Shown here: one piece after another, positions 22,756-33,426 of the stretch
Layout: every line of letters begins with the position of its first letter
How positions within the stretch are numbered: position 1 is the stretch's first letter
DNA from: Turbatrix aceti
Taxonomy: Eukaryota; Nematoda; Chromadorea; Rhabditida; Panagrolaimidae
Assembly (NCBI GenBank): GCA_963969345.1
Contig: OZ017768.1
Span: forward strand, 3,992,718 to 4,056,717
DNA length: 64,000 nt
Reading direction: 5' to 3'
The notes under the pieces: generated by a model
The model's input: only the letters and a program-made list of their open reading frames with translations
The model's database searches: none
What the model was told of the DNA's origin: nothing
Translations under genes and position numbers: made by a program

Positions 22756-23699
22756 CCAAGACGTAACACTGTTCGAGGCAGTCCGTATGCTGGTCCGAGG
22801 TCTCTTGATACGTACAAGACAAATGCAACAAACAACAATCGAAGAACAACTGTTTCTGTCACGACAGGATGGGTTAAGTGAAAACCGTATATTTTCGACA
22901 TTGCTGGCAAGAAGTGCTTTTTACTAACAGAAGTACGACGGCGGTATACTTTTTCACAGCAGAAACGAACAAGAGAACGTTGTTTTCTGGAAACCCACCC
23001 CCACACCGAAGTACACTTGAACGCAATTGTCTCAATATCAATGGAATTATGTTTGCTAGAAGACCAAAAGTCTTTGCTCAATTTACGATGCCTACTACCT
23101 TAGACATCTGCACCGCCGGGTTGTTGTTTTGATATTCTCGTGGTAACTATGTTTTGGTATACAAGCGTGACGTAATCTCGAATAAATGCCGTTCTCACCT
23201 ATGCATTGTCTTGGTTGTCTTGGAATCTTAGTTGGTTTATGCCAACAAGCGCAATACATAAAAAAAATGCAACAGGTGTACTCTTGTCACCCGCATGGCA
23301 CCATCGGTTAAAAACTAGGAGACAGAACTACAAAAGTGCAAAATCCGAATAGCAAATTTAAAAAAAAAGAGAACAAGAAACCTAATTTTGCAAATCTTAT
23401 TTGGCTTTCTTGGGCTGTTTTTAGTATAATTCAAGTAAGTTTTGTTAAGTCAATTATTTGTGCTCTGGTCGCTAAAGAGGTGACGAAACTTGAATTTGAA
23501 CTGTGTCGTTAGCCTTTGAACAACGCTGGTGACACAGCGCCTTTAATTTGTATTTACAGTATACCGGTATTGCCATGGTGTCAATTACCGCGACTTTATT
23601 ATTATTATTATTTCTAGCTATGTACTTTTTGTCCAAACACCAAACCAGCAGACATATCACATTAGTTTTGCAAAACAAAACTAGAGACTTAGTCTAAAA
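22756..23699. other. Intergenic, array members 1-2
   Basis: The distal part (23387-23495 and 23551-23665) resembles the region upstream of member 4. No gene seen. Confidence 0.5.
23387..23665 (+). promoter_or_regulatory. Upstream region class A, before receptor 2
   Basis: Blocks such as CAAATCTTATTTG and the tract CCATGGTGTCAATTACC...ACTTTATTATTATTATT...ACCAG-AGACATATCA recur in the same order before member 4 (27075-27350) but not before the other members. Conservation outside the coding exons suggests promoter or 5' UTR function, or recent duplication. Confidence 0.5.
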
Positions 23700-24754
23700 A
23701 TGACTTCACTCTTCTGTATGGTGGTTTTGCCCACGGCATATTCAGTGCCGTGTTTGATCCTTCATGCGGCTATAGTTAGAGCTATTTTCAAATTTAGGAA
23801 AACAATATTTCATTCTCCATTTTATAACATTGTTATCGCTATGACGTTTACGGTAGGTTTTTTTGGAACGCGCTTGAATGAAAAAACTCATTCCGTTTTT
23901 AGGATTGCGTGGTTTTCATATCTACCACACTGATTCTTCGTCTTTCAATGGTGCCATTCTTCATCGAATCAGCTCAATGGATATGCGACAAGTATCCATC
24001 AGTCGCAACTTTTTTGCTCTACATTCAGTTTCACGGCTTACATTTTCAACAATTTGTCGGAGTGCTGATTGCTATCAACAGATTTTCAATGGTAGTATCA
24101 CCTTTGAAAATGGAGAGATTTTGGAGGCGCTACACAATCAAAGCTCTGGTGTTTACGGCACTTTTACCAACTTGCATGATTTTCCACATTGCCATCGAAG
24201 GTACGATTCTCGAATGTTCGGCAAAAACTGGATGGTGCATCGTTAACAATTTGTACATATATTTTCCAACTTTGCATAAAAGTACCTTTATGATGGTATC
24301 CGCAGCTGTTTCTACATTGCTATCACTCATATTCAACTGCGCTACGGCAGTTACGCTATATCGAGTTCAGCGGCAAAACAAAGAAAGCAAGTCAACAGAA
24401 AAACGGCTTTTCTTATTCTCACTTATCGTATTTGCCCACAATACGGTCATCTTTATCATCCACCTGTTCACCCATCTCGTGAGGCTTTACAACATAAATC
24501 TGTTGAGCGTCTACCTCTTCATATTGCGAGCTATCTTTATCGATTCAGCAGTCGTCGTTACGCCACTGACGGTTTATTTCCTGAGCCCTTCGATCAGAGC
24601 TGCCGTTAAAGGAGAAACCACGTCGCGGCAGAGAAGCAGTATACCAATCATTTTTGCAGTCGGTCAATCTGGTACAAACTCGATTTCTGGGAAGTTTGAA
24701 AATAAACGAATTGGGGCGACCTCGAATTGGTTTGGGCCAAAACGCAGCTTCTGA
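23700..24754 (+). CDS. Srg-superfamily chemoreceptor GPCR, array member 2
   Basis: Exons 23700-23852 and 23903-24754 give 334 residues. Relative to member 1, the NRF motif reads NRFSMVVSPLKMERFW and the extracellular loop has EGTILEC...GWCIVNN. Its closest relative in the array is member 4: the tails RQRSSIPI and WQRSSIPI match, as do the upstream regions. Confidence 0.9.
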
Positions 24755-25657
24755 TATATGTCATCTGAAATGAACATGAATCACTGAAAAATCCATGAAT
24801 TTGATCGACAGACGACTTCTCAACGTTTCTGAATTCATCAGCCAAATCATTTCTTCAAGCTGTTATAATATTTCGAAAACACAACTTGATCTAATTTTTT
24901 TTGTAAATAGGTGCTTGTACGAGAAAAAGTAAATGTATTATTGTTTTGTTGTTCCGTACGCGTTGTCTTACGTTCTATGTTATGTTAGTATACTGTATAA
25001 CATACGGAACTATGTACACATGGCGCGAAAAACTTCATGGGTTGCCCTTTGTTAGTGCAACGCTTAATCTGTGCTGCCAATTATCAACGTTTTATCATAA
25101 GATATGAGGATTTACGTAAAATGAATTTAGTTTGAGGGGGCACCTGGGAATTTCTCTAATGCCAGCATGCTTGTATTAATGGTGACATTATCGTGCAAAT
25201 GTACTTTTACGACAGTGCCCGGCAACTTTGACAGAACAATAAAAACATCACGAGAATTAAATGATCAGTTTGATAAACCTCAGTTTGTACGTTTTTTTGA
25301 TCCGACTGCGTTACTTTATAACATTTTGGAACCAGGTTCTCGGAAACCAGTAAAATGGACATCTAATGAGGGAACGTTAAAAATGTGTGGGAAGTCTTTC
25401 CGTTTCTACTAATAGATCCAAAAAATATTAAATTACTCATTATTAAAACTCGTATAATCTGTTATTATCATTCTTCGCAAGTCGTAACAGAGGGAAAGCA
25501 ATGGTGTAATAGATAATTATTAAAGCTTTATTTTGGAGCTTGTGACGCTGATGTTTAAAATATGGTTGTACAAAGGTGTTATTCTATTGTATTTTATCTT
25601 AACTGGTTTTGTTAAACAAAGCACCAGAGTTTACATACTTCTGCTTGTTTTCTCAAA
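24755..25657. other. Intergenic, array members 2-3
   Basis: Holds a conserved E-box-containing block at 25110-25173, about 0.5 kb upstream of member 3. A 245-bp open frame at 25167-25412 has no family signature and is not called. Confidence 0.45.
25110..25173 (+). promoter_or_regulatory. Class B upstream block (receptor 3)
   Basis: Reads TTTACGTAAAA...GGCACCTGGGAATTTCTCT...ATGC...TGCTTG, matching blocks before members 5, 6, 7 and 8. CACCTG at 25141-25146 is an E-box. Unlike its counterparts, it lies over 500 bp from the ATG. Confidence 0.5.
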
Positions 25658-26717
25658 ATGATTTCAGTATTTTGGAGAGTGATTTTACCTACAGTTTATT
25701 CTCTACCGTGCATAATACTTCATGCTGTCATTGTCAGAGTTCTTTTAAAATTTCGGAAGACTGTATTTCAGTCGTCGTTCTACTATATTATCATTGCCAT
25801 GACATTTACGGTAGGCTTCCTTCGGAAAATGTTTGAAAAAACTTTACGCCTTTTTTTAGGATTGTGTGGTTTTCATTGCTACAACACTGATTCTTCGATT
25901 TCCCTTGGTGCCGTTGCTCATGCCGCACATACAGTGGGTATGTGAACACTACTCTGCAATTTCAACTTTTCTGCTCTACATCCAATTTCACGGACTGCAC
26001 TTTCAACAGTTTGTCGGCGTTCTCATTGCTCTCAACAGATTCTCGATTGTGGTATCACCTCTAAAGATGGAGACATTCTGGAGCAGGCACACTGTCAAGG
26101 CTCTGATATTCACGGCACTGCTCCCGGCATGCATGTCTTTTAACATTGCCATTGAAGGCACGGTTCTCGACTGCGGTGTAGAAGACGGGCAATGCATCGT
26201 CAATAATTTATACATTCATTTTCCGAATCTGCACAAAAGCACGTTAATGACTGTATCTGCTGCAGTCTGTACTTTGACGTCTCTTTTGCTCAACTGCGCC
26301 ACCGCAGCAACACTCTACCGTACCCGTGGACATTTGAAAACCAACAGAACCACTGAAAAACGGCTTTTTGTTATCTCACTTATTTTGTTTACACACAACG
26401 TTCTTATCCTGCTCATTCATTTAATGACACATCTTTCGCGTGTCAACGGTTTTGCCAGCTTTGGTCCTTACGTCCACCCGATTCGGACTTCATTCATAGA
26501 CTCAGCCGTCGTCGTTACGCCTCTGACAGTCTATTTTTTGAGTCCATCGATCAAGGCTGCAGTCAAAGGAGAAATGAAATCGCTGCCTGGAAGCAGAACA
26601 CCTGTGGTTGTTCCAGGCCATCATTCAAGTACCGTAGTACCTTCTCTCAAGTGTACCGACCGAAAAGAAGCAATCGCAGTTGTTGCAAAAACACAGAATC
26701 CTACCTCTGCTGATTAG
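25658..26717 (+). CDS. Srg-superfamily chemoreceptor GPCR, array member 3
   Basis: Exons 25658-25810 and 25860-26717 give 336 residues. NRFSIVVSPLKMETFW follows TM3. The cytosolic tail is longer than in the neighbours and differs from them in sequence (PGHHSSTVVPSLKCTDRKE), with no relation to the QSGTISRS tail of members 1 and 5. Confidence 0.9.
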
Positions 26718-27400
26718 ATGATAAAAAACTTAATCAGCGTATAAAATAGCTTTACAGGCGTCACAAAGACACTTACTGAATTGCAGAAATAATTTGATAT
26801 TTCTATTTTAGTAGTTGAGTTTTCATTGCAAATAGCTAACATAAGAAAGCAAATACGACGATAGTATACGTTTCCGTGATACAAATAAAGAAGCAAACCT
26901 AATCCGTAATCCGGAAGCTCCCTCCCGTGTTCCCGTGTTTTCTCATAATACCGCCGTAATGTGTAATATTTATAACAATAACGTCATGATTAATAAATAC
27001 ATGTATTATATCAAACATTTAGGGTGATGTTTGTTTAAAATAGAATTAAAAAAGTCCACCAGCGTTGCACAAGTTTTGGCGCAAATCTTATTTGAGTTAC
27101 ATTTGTGCAGTTTTTGGTATAATTTTGGTATAAAACAAATTATTTCGTTAAAACAATTATCTTTGGTCGTAAACAGTGGTGACGGAAATTGAACTATCCG
27201 GGACTGGTAACAAAAACCGCACATTCAATATTTATGTGCTTACTGTATTCAAGTATCCACATGATGCCAATTACCAATTACCATGACTTTATTATTTTAT
27301 TATTTTGCCAGTCTTGTTCTTTTTTTAAAACCAGACCATTAGACACATCATAATATTCATAAACCGAAGGGTAATACGTTTTTCTTGGTGCTGTCCAAAA
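26718..27400. other. Intergenic, array members 3-4
   Basis: AATAAA near 26882 may serve member 3. The class A upstream sequence of member 4 follows at 27075-27350. Confidence 0.45.
27075..27350 (+). promoter_or_regulatory. Upstream region class A, before receptor 4
   Basis: Counterpart of the region before member 2: CAAATCTTATTTG, then ATGATGCCAATTACC, the ACTTTATTATTTTATTATT tract and AGACCATTAGACACATCA occur in the same order and spacing. Confidence 0.5.
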
Positions 27401-28437
27401 ATGGCGGCAGTTTTTTACATGGTGGTTCTGCCAACGGTATACTCATTGCCATGCCTGATTCTCCACGTCGCTATAGTTAGAGCCATCTTTAGATTTCGGA
27501 AAACTATATTTCAGGCGTCATTCTACAACATTGTTATTGCCATGACTTTTACGGTAAAAATCTTTGAAAAATCATTTTAAAAAACGAATCTGTTTAATAA
27601 AACGTTTTTTAGGATTGCGTGGTCTTCGTTGCCTCCACTTTGATTCTTCGACTCCCGCTGGTGCCATTTTGTGTCGAATATATACGATGGATGTCTGACA
27701 GTTTTCCGACAATCACAACTTTTTTTCTCTACGTCCAGTTCCACGGCCTCCATTTCCAACAGTTTGTCGGCGTGCTCATCGCGATCAACAGATTCTCGAT
27801 GGTCGTTTCACCTTTGAAGATGGAAAGATTCTGGCGCCGCCATACGATCAAAGCGTTGGTGTTCACAGCACTGTTACCAACTTTTATGACTTTCCACATT
27901 GCCGTCGAAGGCGCGGTGCTTGAATGCTGCGACAAAACTGGATGGTGCATCGTCAACAACCTGTACATCCACTTTCCCAACTTGCACAAAAGCATATTCA
28001 TGACAGTATCCGCGGCGGTGTGCAGTTTTTCTTCACTCTTGTTCAACTGCGCTACGGCGGTGACGTTGCTCAAAGTTCAGCGGCAAAACGACGAAGGCAA
28101 AGCCACCGAAAAACGACTTTTCTTGTTTTCAATTATCGTATTTGCTCACAATGTCGCTATCCTGTTCATCCACCTGCTCAGTACCTTTTCGAATCTTTTA
28201 AACGTTGATCCATTGGACGTTAATCTCTTCATATTGAGAACTGCACTCATTGACTCCTCAGTCGTCGTTACGCCGCTGACCGTTTACTTCCTGAGCCCCT
28301 CAATCAGAGCTGCTGTTAAGGGGAAACCCGCGCCTTGGCAGAGAAGCAGTATACCCATCGTTTTTGCAATCGATCAATTTGGAACAAACTCGACTTCTGG
28401 GAAGCTTGGAAGAAAACGGATTGGATCTACCCCCTGA
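27401..28437 (+). CDS. Srg-superfamily chemoreceptor GPCR, array member 4
   Basis: Exons 27401-27553 and 27613-28437 give 325 residues. The N-terminus MAAVFYMVVLPTVYSLPC follows the same design. The second extracellular loop has an extra Cys (EGAVLECC). Pairs with member 2 by tail and upstream sequence. Confidence 0.9.
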
Positions 28438-28890
28438 GTTTGATTGGAAATCTACAATCTCACAGGGATTCTGGAAAAATGCAACATCAATGTATCTGTT
28501 ATCCGTGCTTCAACAACGCAGATTCATCGAAATCTGATATTATATATATTTATATATGCTTGCATCTCGAATAAACTAAACAAGCCCTTGTCGATGTTTT
28601 GTAGTCGTCGTTCTCTTACATTATTCCCATACTCATTCATTACAGGTCGAATACGGTAAAGCTTTTGGAACAAGTTGAGAAAACTTCTTGAATTGCTCCT
28701 GTTAGTGAATGCCCTTCCATTATACTTGTACTTGTGTCCCCTTACAGAAGATGGGGGGGGATTACGTAAAAGAACTCAATGGCTGGGAATTTCTCTGATG
28801 CATGCTCAACTTGTTGTTGTCAGGAATAAACGATTATCAGACACAGAATTTGCACAGAAGCAATCGTGCTTAACAATATTTCCTTCAAAA
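28438..28890. other. Intergenic, array members 4-5
   Basis: AATAAA near 28569 could end member 4. The class B block of member 5 lies at 28761-28808. Confidence 0.45.
28761..28808 (+). promoter_or_regulatory. Class B upstream block (receptor 5)
   Basis: Shares ATTACGTAAAA and TGGGAATTTCTCTGATGC with the member 3 block, but the E-box is replaced by CAATGGCTG. About 85 bp before the ATG. Confidence 0.5.
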
Positions 28891-29954
28891 ATGTCTTCAA
28901 TATTTTGGATGGTGATTCTACCCACAACTTACTCCATACCATGCATGGTACTTCACATGGCCATAGTCAGAGCGATCTTCAGATTCCGAAAGACGGCATT
29001 TCAGTCGTCGTTTTACTACATTGTTATGACCATGACATTTACGGTAAGCACATAATTTAATTTAATTTAATGGGATTTAAATTAAATTAAACTTTTAAAT
29101 CCAGAATTAATTTCAGGACTGCATGGTCTTTATCACCACAACACTGATCCTTCGCCTTCCAACAGTACCAATACGTCCGATGGGTGTGCGACAATTATTC
29201 GGCCATCACAACATTTCTGCTTTACATCCAGTTTCATGGCCTTCATTTTCAACAGTTTGTCGGAGTGCTGATTGCCATCAACAGATTTTCACTGGTTGCG
29301 TTTCCTCTAAAGATGGAGACATTTTGGAACAATCATACGATTCATGCCCTGGTGTTTACAGCACTGCTCCCGGCGTGCATGACTTTTCACATTGCAATCG
29401 AAGGCACCGTATTTGACTGCACCGTTGCAAATTGGCAGTGCACCGTCAACAATTATTACGTCGTGTTCCCTACGTGGCACAAAAGTACATTCATGACTGT
29501 ATCCGCAATAGTCTGTACTCTATCCTCACTTGTACTCAACTGCGCGACAGCTGTAATGCTTTATCGCGCTCGTTGGCACAATGAAAGCGGCAAGGCGGCC
29601 GAAAAACGACTGTTCCTCTTCTCACTTATTGTTTTTGCTCATAACCTCGTCATTTTACTCATCCATCTGATGTCGCACATTATAAGAGTTTCCGGTTTTG
29701 TTAGCTTTAGTCCGTACGTGTTTCCCATACGCATTGCGCTTCTTGATTCGGCAGTCGTCGTGACGCCGCTCACAGTTTACTTCCTCAGCCCATCGATCAG
29801 AGCTGCAGTTGCCGGAAACACGACATCCTTGCAAGGAAGCAAAACACCTGTCGGCTTTGCTATAGGGCAATCAGGAACGATTTCACGTTCTGCTGTTCGT
29901 CCGTTGCCAATTTTAAGAGTGTCTGCACCTCCAGGAACAAAGCACATTTCCTAG
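28891..29954 (+). pseudogene. Srg-like receptor, array member 5, frameshifted
   Basis: Exon 1 (28891-29043) and the exon 2 acceptor (29117) are intact. About 50 bp into exon 2 the frame is lost. Aligned to member 7, GTGCC and AATACATTCGATGGG are joined directly, with 11 bp missing between them (near 29169). The remaining 770 bp, from 29184 on, stay open in the shifted frame with all receptor motifs (NRFSLVAFPL, EGTVFDC, PLTVYFLSPSIR), ending at TAG 29954 with AATAAA just after. No splice site would repair the frame. Either a young pseudogene or an assembly error. Confidence 0.75.
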
Positions 29955-30040
29955 ATAAATAAAGGATATACCAAGAAGTGTGTTATTTATTTACTCGTTA
30001 ACCTGTTAGAAATCAAATTAACCAACGAGTAGGCAATTAC

Positions 30041-30096
30041 GCGGCGGCCCCTACGTTGTTCCAAGTTCAGCGACGGAACGATGTAGGCAAGGAAAG
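30041..30096 (+). pseudogene. Relic fragment of a receptor exon
   Basis: The stretch around CGTTGTTCCAAGTTCAGCG matches the TM5 to loop 3 coding part of member 4 (GCGGTGACGTTGCTCAAAGTTCAGCGG...) with scattered substitutions, then similarity stops. It lies outside any reading frame of the neighbours and is best explained as the remnant of a lost array copy. Confidence 0.6.
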
Positions 30097-30355
30097 GTGG
30101 CATTTATCTGACTTTACCGTCTAATTTTCATTTTCTGTGTCTATTTCGTATGCAAACTTTGTTTAAGTTTTAATAAATTCAAGTTGCTGTGTTGTGCTTG
30201 CTGTTTTTAAACTCCCGCACATTCATCAAAGATAAGATACTGTAAAGCTTGCGTAATTGCACGTTATTTACATATAACTTTTACCTCTTGTTAGTACAGT
30301 TTTTTTCTACATGATGTTGCTAATTAAACGGTGCCTAAATGTTAAACGCGTGAAA

Positions 30356-30402
30356 GTTATGTAAAACAAACTGAATTCACTTGGGACATTTGCTGATGCT
30401 TG
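30356..30402 (+). promoter_or_regulatory. Class B upstream block (receptor 6)
   Basis: Reads GTTATGTAAAACAAACTGAA, then TTCACTTGGGACATT. The E-box variant CACTTG is at 30378-30383, about 80 bp before the ATG. Confidence 0.5.
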
Positions 30403-30464
30403 TATACTACATCAGCACAGATGTGCATTTTTGATTAATAAACCTATTCATATGTAGTTTCAAA

Positions 30465-31525
30465 ATGTCATCAATTTTCTGGCTGGTGATTTTGCCTACC
30501 ATGTATTCCCTGCCATGCTTGGTTCTCCACGTCGCAATAGTTAGAGCCATCCTCAGATTTCGGAAGACGATATTTCAATCGTCATTCTACTACATTGTTA
30601 TCGCCATGTCATTTACGGTGGGTATTCACGCGGCAAGTTTTAAAATCCCATACAATAGCGTCATTTGCAGGATTGTGTCGTCTTTATTTCCACCACCCTG
30701 ACCCTTCGCTTTACAATGGTGCCGTTTTTTGTCAAATACATCCAATGTGTGTGTGACAACTACCCTGCAGTCTCGACTTTTCTACTCTACATTCAGTTTC
30801 ACGGCTACCACTTCCAGCAGTTTGCCGGCGTGCTCATTGCCATTGACAGGTTTTCTATCGTAGTTTCGCCGTTAAAGATGGATACATTTTGGAGCAATCA
30901 CACGCTCAAGGTGCTTTTGTTTACGGCACTGCTTCCAGCGTGCGTAACCTTTCATATCGCAATCGAGGGCACGATATTTGATTGCACCGTTGAATATATG
31001 CATTGTATCATTAACAACCTATACAATCATTTTCCCACATGGCATAAGAATACCTTCGTGGCTATATCCGCCTTGGTATCAACCACGTCTTCGTTTGTGC
31101 TCAACTGCGCGACTGCGGTGACACTGTATCGTTCCAGTGGTCATAAAGAAAGCGACAAGACCACCGAAAAGAGACTGTTTCTTTTCTCAATCATTGTTTT
31201 GGCTCACAACTTCATCATTCTATTCACACACACGTCGCAGCACTTTATGCGGGTCTCAGACTTTGCTGTCGTCGGTCCTTACGTTGTTCCAATGCGGACT
31301 GTAGTCATCGATTCTGCCGTCGTTGTGACGCCCCTAACTATCTACTTTCTGAGCCCGTCAATCAGAGCTGCAATTGCCGGAAAAACAACTTACTTTCTAG
31401 AACACAAAATACCGGGCGTTTTTGCTGTCGGTCAAGTTGGCACTATTTCACGCTCATGTTCTGCGGTTCATCCGTCTCCAAATTCAAGGTGGATTAGGCT
31501 TGCACAAACTAAACAAAATTCGTGA
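30465..31525 (+). CDS. Srg-superfamily chemoreceptor GPCR, array member 6
   Basis: Exons 30465-30617 and 30671-31525 give 335 residues. The TM3 end reads IDRFSIVVSPL, so Asp replaces the Asn of the other members and the motif approaches a DRF form. The loop has EGTIFDC...MHCIINN. The tail (SAVHPSPNSRWIRLAQTK) is nearly that of member 7. Confidence 0.9.
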
Positions 31526-31954
31526 CCCAAAAAACGAATTTAAAAAACTTGGTTTTTATTCGAACAAATTATAACATTACGTTATCTATTGTAAAACAAG
31601 GCTAATATAACATGTTACGCGGATACGCATTTTAATCACTGGTATGTACGATACATAATTGTTAACTTTTCTTTCTTTTTTTCTCGATGTGACGTAATTC
31701 TTGTTTTCTCATTTTTGCACATTCATCAAAGATTAAATACAGTAAAGTTTGGGTAATTGCTTGTGTTTTCGAAAATTTTTTGCAATGAGGTCTTTGTTTT
31801 CATGAACGGGTTACCAATTCTCAGAGCTTTAACGAGTCAAATTCACCTGAGAATTTACTTGATGCATGCTTCACAATGTTACTGTCAACATTATTTGATT
31901 CGGCTAACAAACACCACAGTTGTCTTCTTGCTTTTTTGAGTTTGCGGTTCCAAA
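31526..31954. other. Intergenic, array members 6-7
   Basis: 31716-31762 repeats, with changes, the sequence at 30216-30262 (GCACATTCATCAAAGAT...GTAAAG-TTG-GTAATTGC), so upstream DNA was duplicated with the genes. Confidence 0.5.
31831..31870 (+). promoter_or_regulatory. Class B upstream block (receptor 7)
   Basis: AATTCACCTGAGAATTTACT, then TGATGCATGCTT. E-box CACCTG at 31844-31849, about 105 bp before the ATG. Confidence 0.5.
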
Positions 31955-33008
31955 ATGTCTTCTGTTTTCTGGCTGGTGGTTTTACCTGTTTTATATTCGC
32001 TGCCGTGCTTGGTACTCTACGTGGCCATAGTCAGAGCCATCCTGAGGTTCCGAAAAACAATATTCCAGTCGTCATTCTACTACATTGTTATCGCCATGAT
32101 ATTTACCGTAAGTTTTCTTGCGACAAGCTCTAAATGGACTTTAGTAGCATTATTTGCAGGATTGCATAGTCTTTGTCGCCACCACTCTGATTCTTCGTTT
32201 CCCAATAGTGCCGTTCTTTGTCAAATACATTCGATGGGTGTGCGACAATTATTCGGCCATCACAACATTTCTGCTTTACATCCAGTTTCACGGGCTTCAT
32301 TTTCAACAGTTTGTCGGCGTGCTCATTGCCATCAATAGATTTTCACTTGTGGCGTTTCCTCTAAAGATGGAGATATTTTGGAACAATCACACGGTCAAAG
32401 CATTGGTGTTCACGGCGCTCCTCCCCGCGTGCATGACCTTTCACATTGCAATCGAAGGCACACAGTTTGACTGTACTGTAGACAATATGCAATGTATCGT
32501 CAACAACTTATACGTTCGATTTCCCACCTGGCACAAAGCGACGTTCTTGACAGTATCCTCTTTGATTTCCACCGTATCATCATCGGTGCTCAACTGCGCG
32601 ACGGCAGCGATGTTGTACCGATCGAACATAAAAGGCGGCAAAGCGACCGAAAAACGGCTATTTTTGTTCTCACTCATCGTATTTGCTCACAACCTTGTTA
32701 TTTTAGTAATTCACATGTCGTCGCACTTAATACGGGTTTCTGGATTTGTATTTTTGGGTCCTTATGTTCTTCCGACGCGGACTGTACTCCTTGACTCTGC
32801 CGTCGTTGTGACACCCATAACTATATACTTTCTGAGCCCATCGATCAGAGCTGCAGTCGCAGGAAAAACAAAAATTTTTATAAAAAACAAAATACCAGGC
32901 GTCTTTGCCGTAGGTCAAATTGGCAGTAATTCACGCTCACGTTCCGCTGTTTATCCGTCCCCAAATTCAAGGTGGATCAAGCTTGCAGAAACTAAACACG
33001 CTTCCTAA
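31955..33008 (+). CDS. Srg-superfamily chemoreceptor GPCR, array member 7
   Basis: Exons 31955-32107 and 32160-33008 give 333 residues. Around TM3 it is almost identical at the DNA level to member 5 (for example over 32229-32314), much closer than the rest of the gene. It keeps the 11 bp missing from member 5. Loop: EGTQFDC...MQCIVNN. Confidence 0.9.
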
Positions 33009-33426
33009 TGCAGAACTTGAAATCGTTGCAAAAAACCATTGTTTACAACAATGAATCAGATGCCCAGTGCAAGGACCACAGTTAATGGGGTACACTTTCA
33101 ACTTCTGCGAAGTTACGAGCTTTGATTCTTTTTTATACTTTGTATTATTTCACATTTACGAAATGCTGTAAGGATGCTCATGTATTTATTAATTAATTGA
33201 TAAAACTTTGCGTAACAAGTTGTTGTCGATTTGTTGCCAATTACCCACGGTCATTTATGAGTATTGTTTTTTGTTTCACGTGTTGCCAATTAACGGTGCT
33301 TAATTACTGAACGTTAAAAGTTACGTAAAGCAAACTGAATTCACCTGGGATTTAACTTGTTATCAACAGAAAACTTTTGAGCACTGTTGTACACTTTGTT
33401 AATAAACTCATCACCGCGGTCTCGAG
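33009..33426. other. Intergenic, array members 7-8
   Basis: Carries the class B block of member 8 and otherwise AT-rich DNA. Confidence 0.5.
33320..33355 (+). promoter_or_regulatory. Class B upstream block (receptor 8)
   Basis: GTTACGTAAAGCAAACTGAA followed by TTCACCTGGGATTT. E-box CACCTG at 33342-33347, 80 bp before the ATG. Confidence 0.55.

Larger units (their letters stand above)
29955..30464. other. Intergenic, array members 5-6
   Basis: Contains a decayed receptor fragment (30041-30096) and the class B block of member 6. Confidence 0.5.

Noticed and set aside
25167..25412. 81-residue frame between receptors 2 and 3
   Set aside because: No similarity to the receptors and weak codon character; it may be spacer DNA inserted between the conserved block and gene 3.
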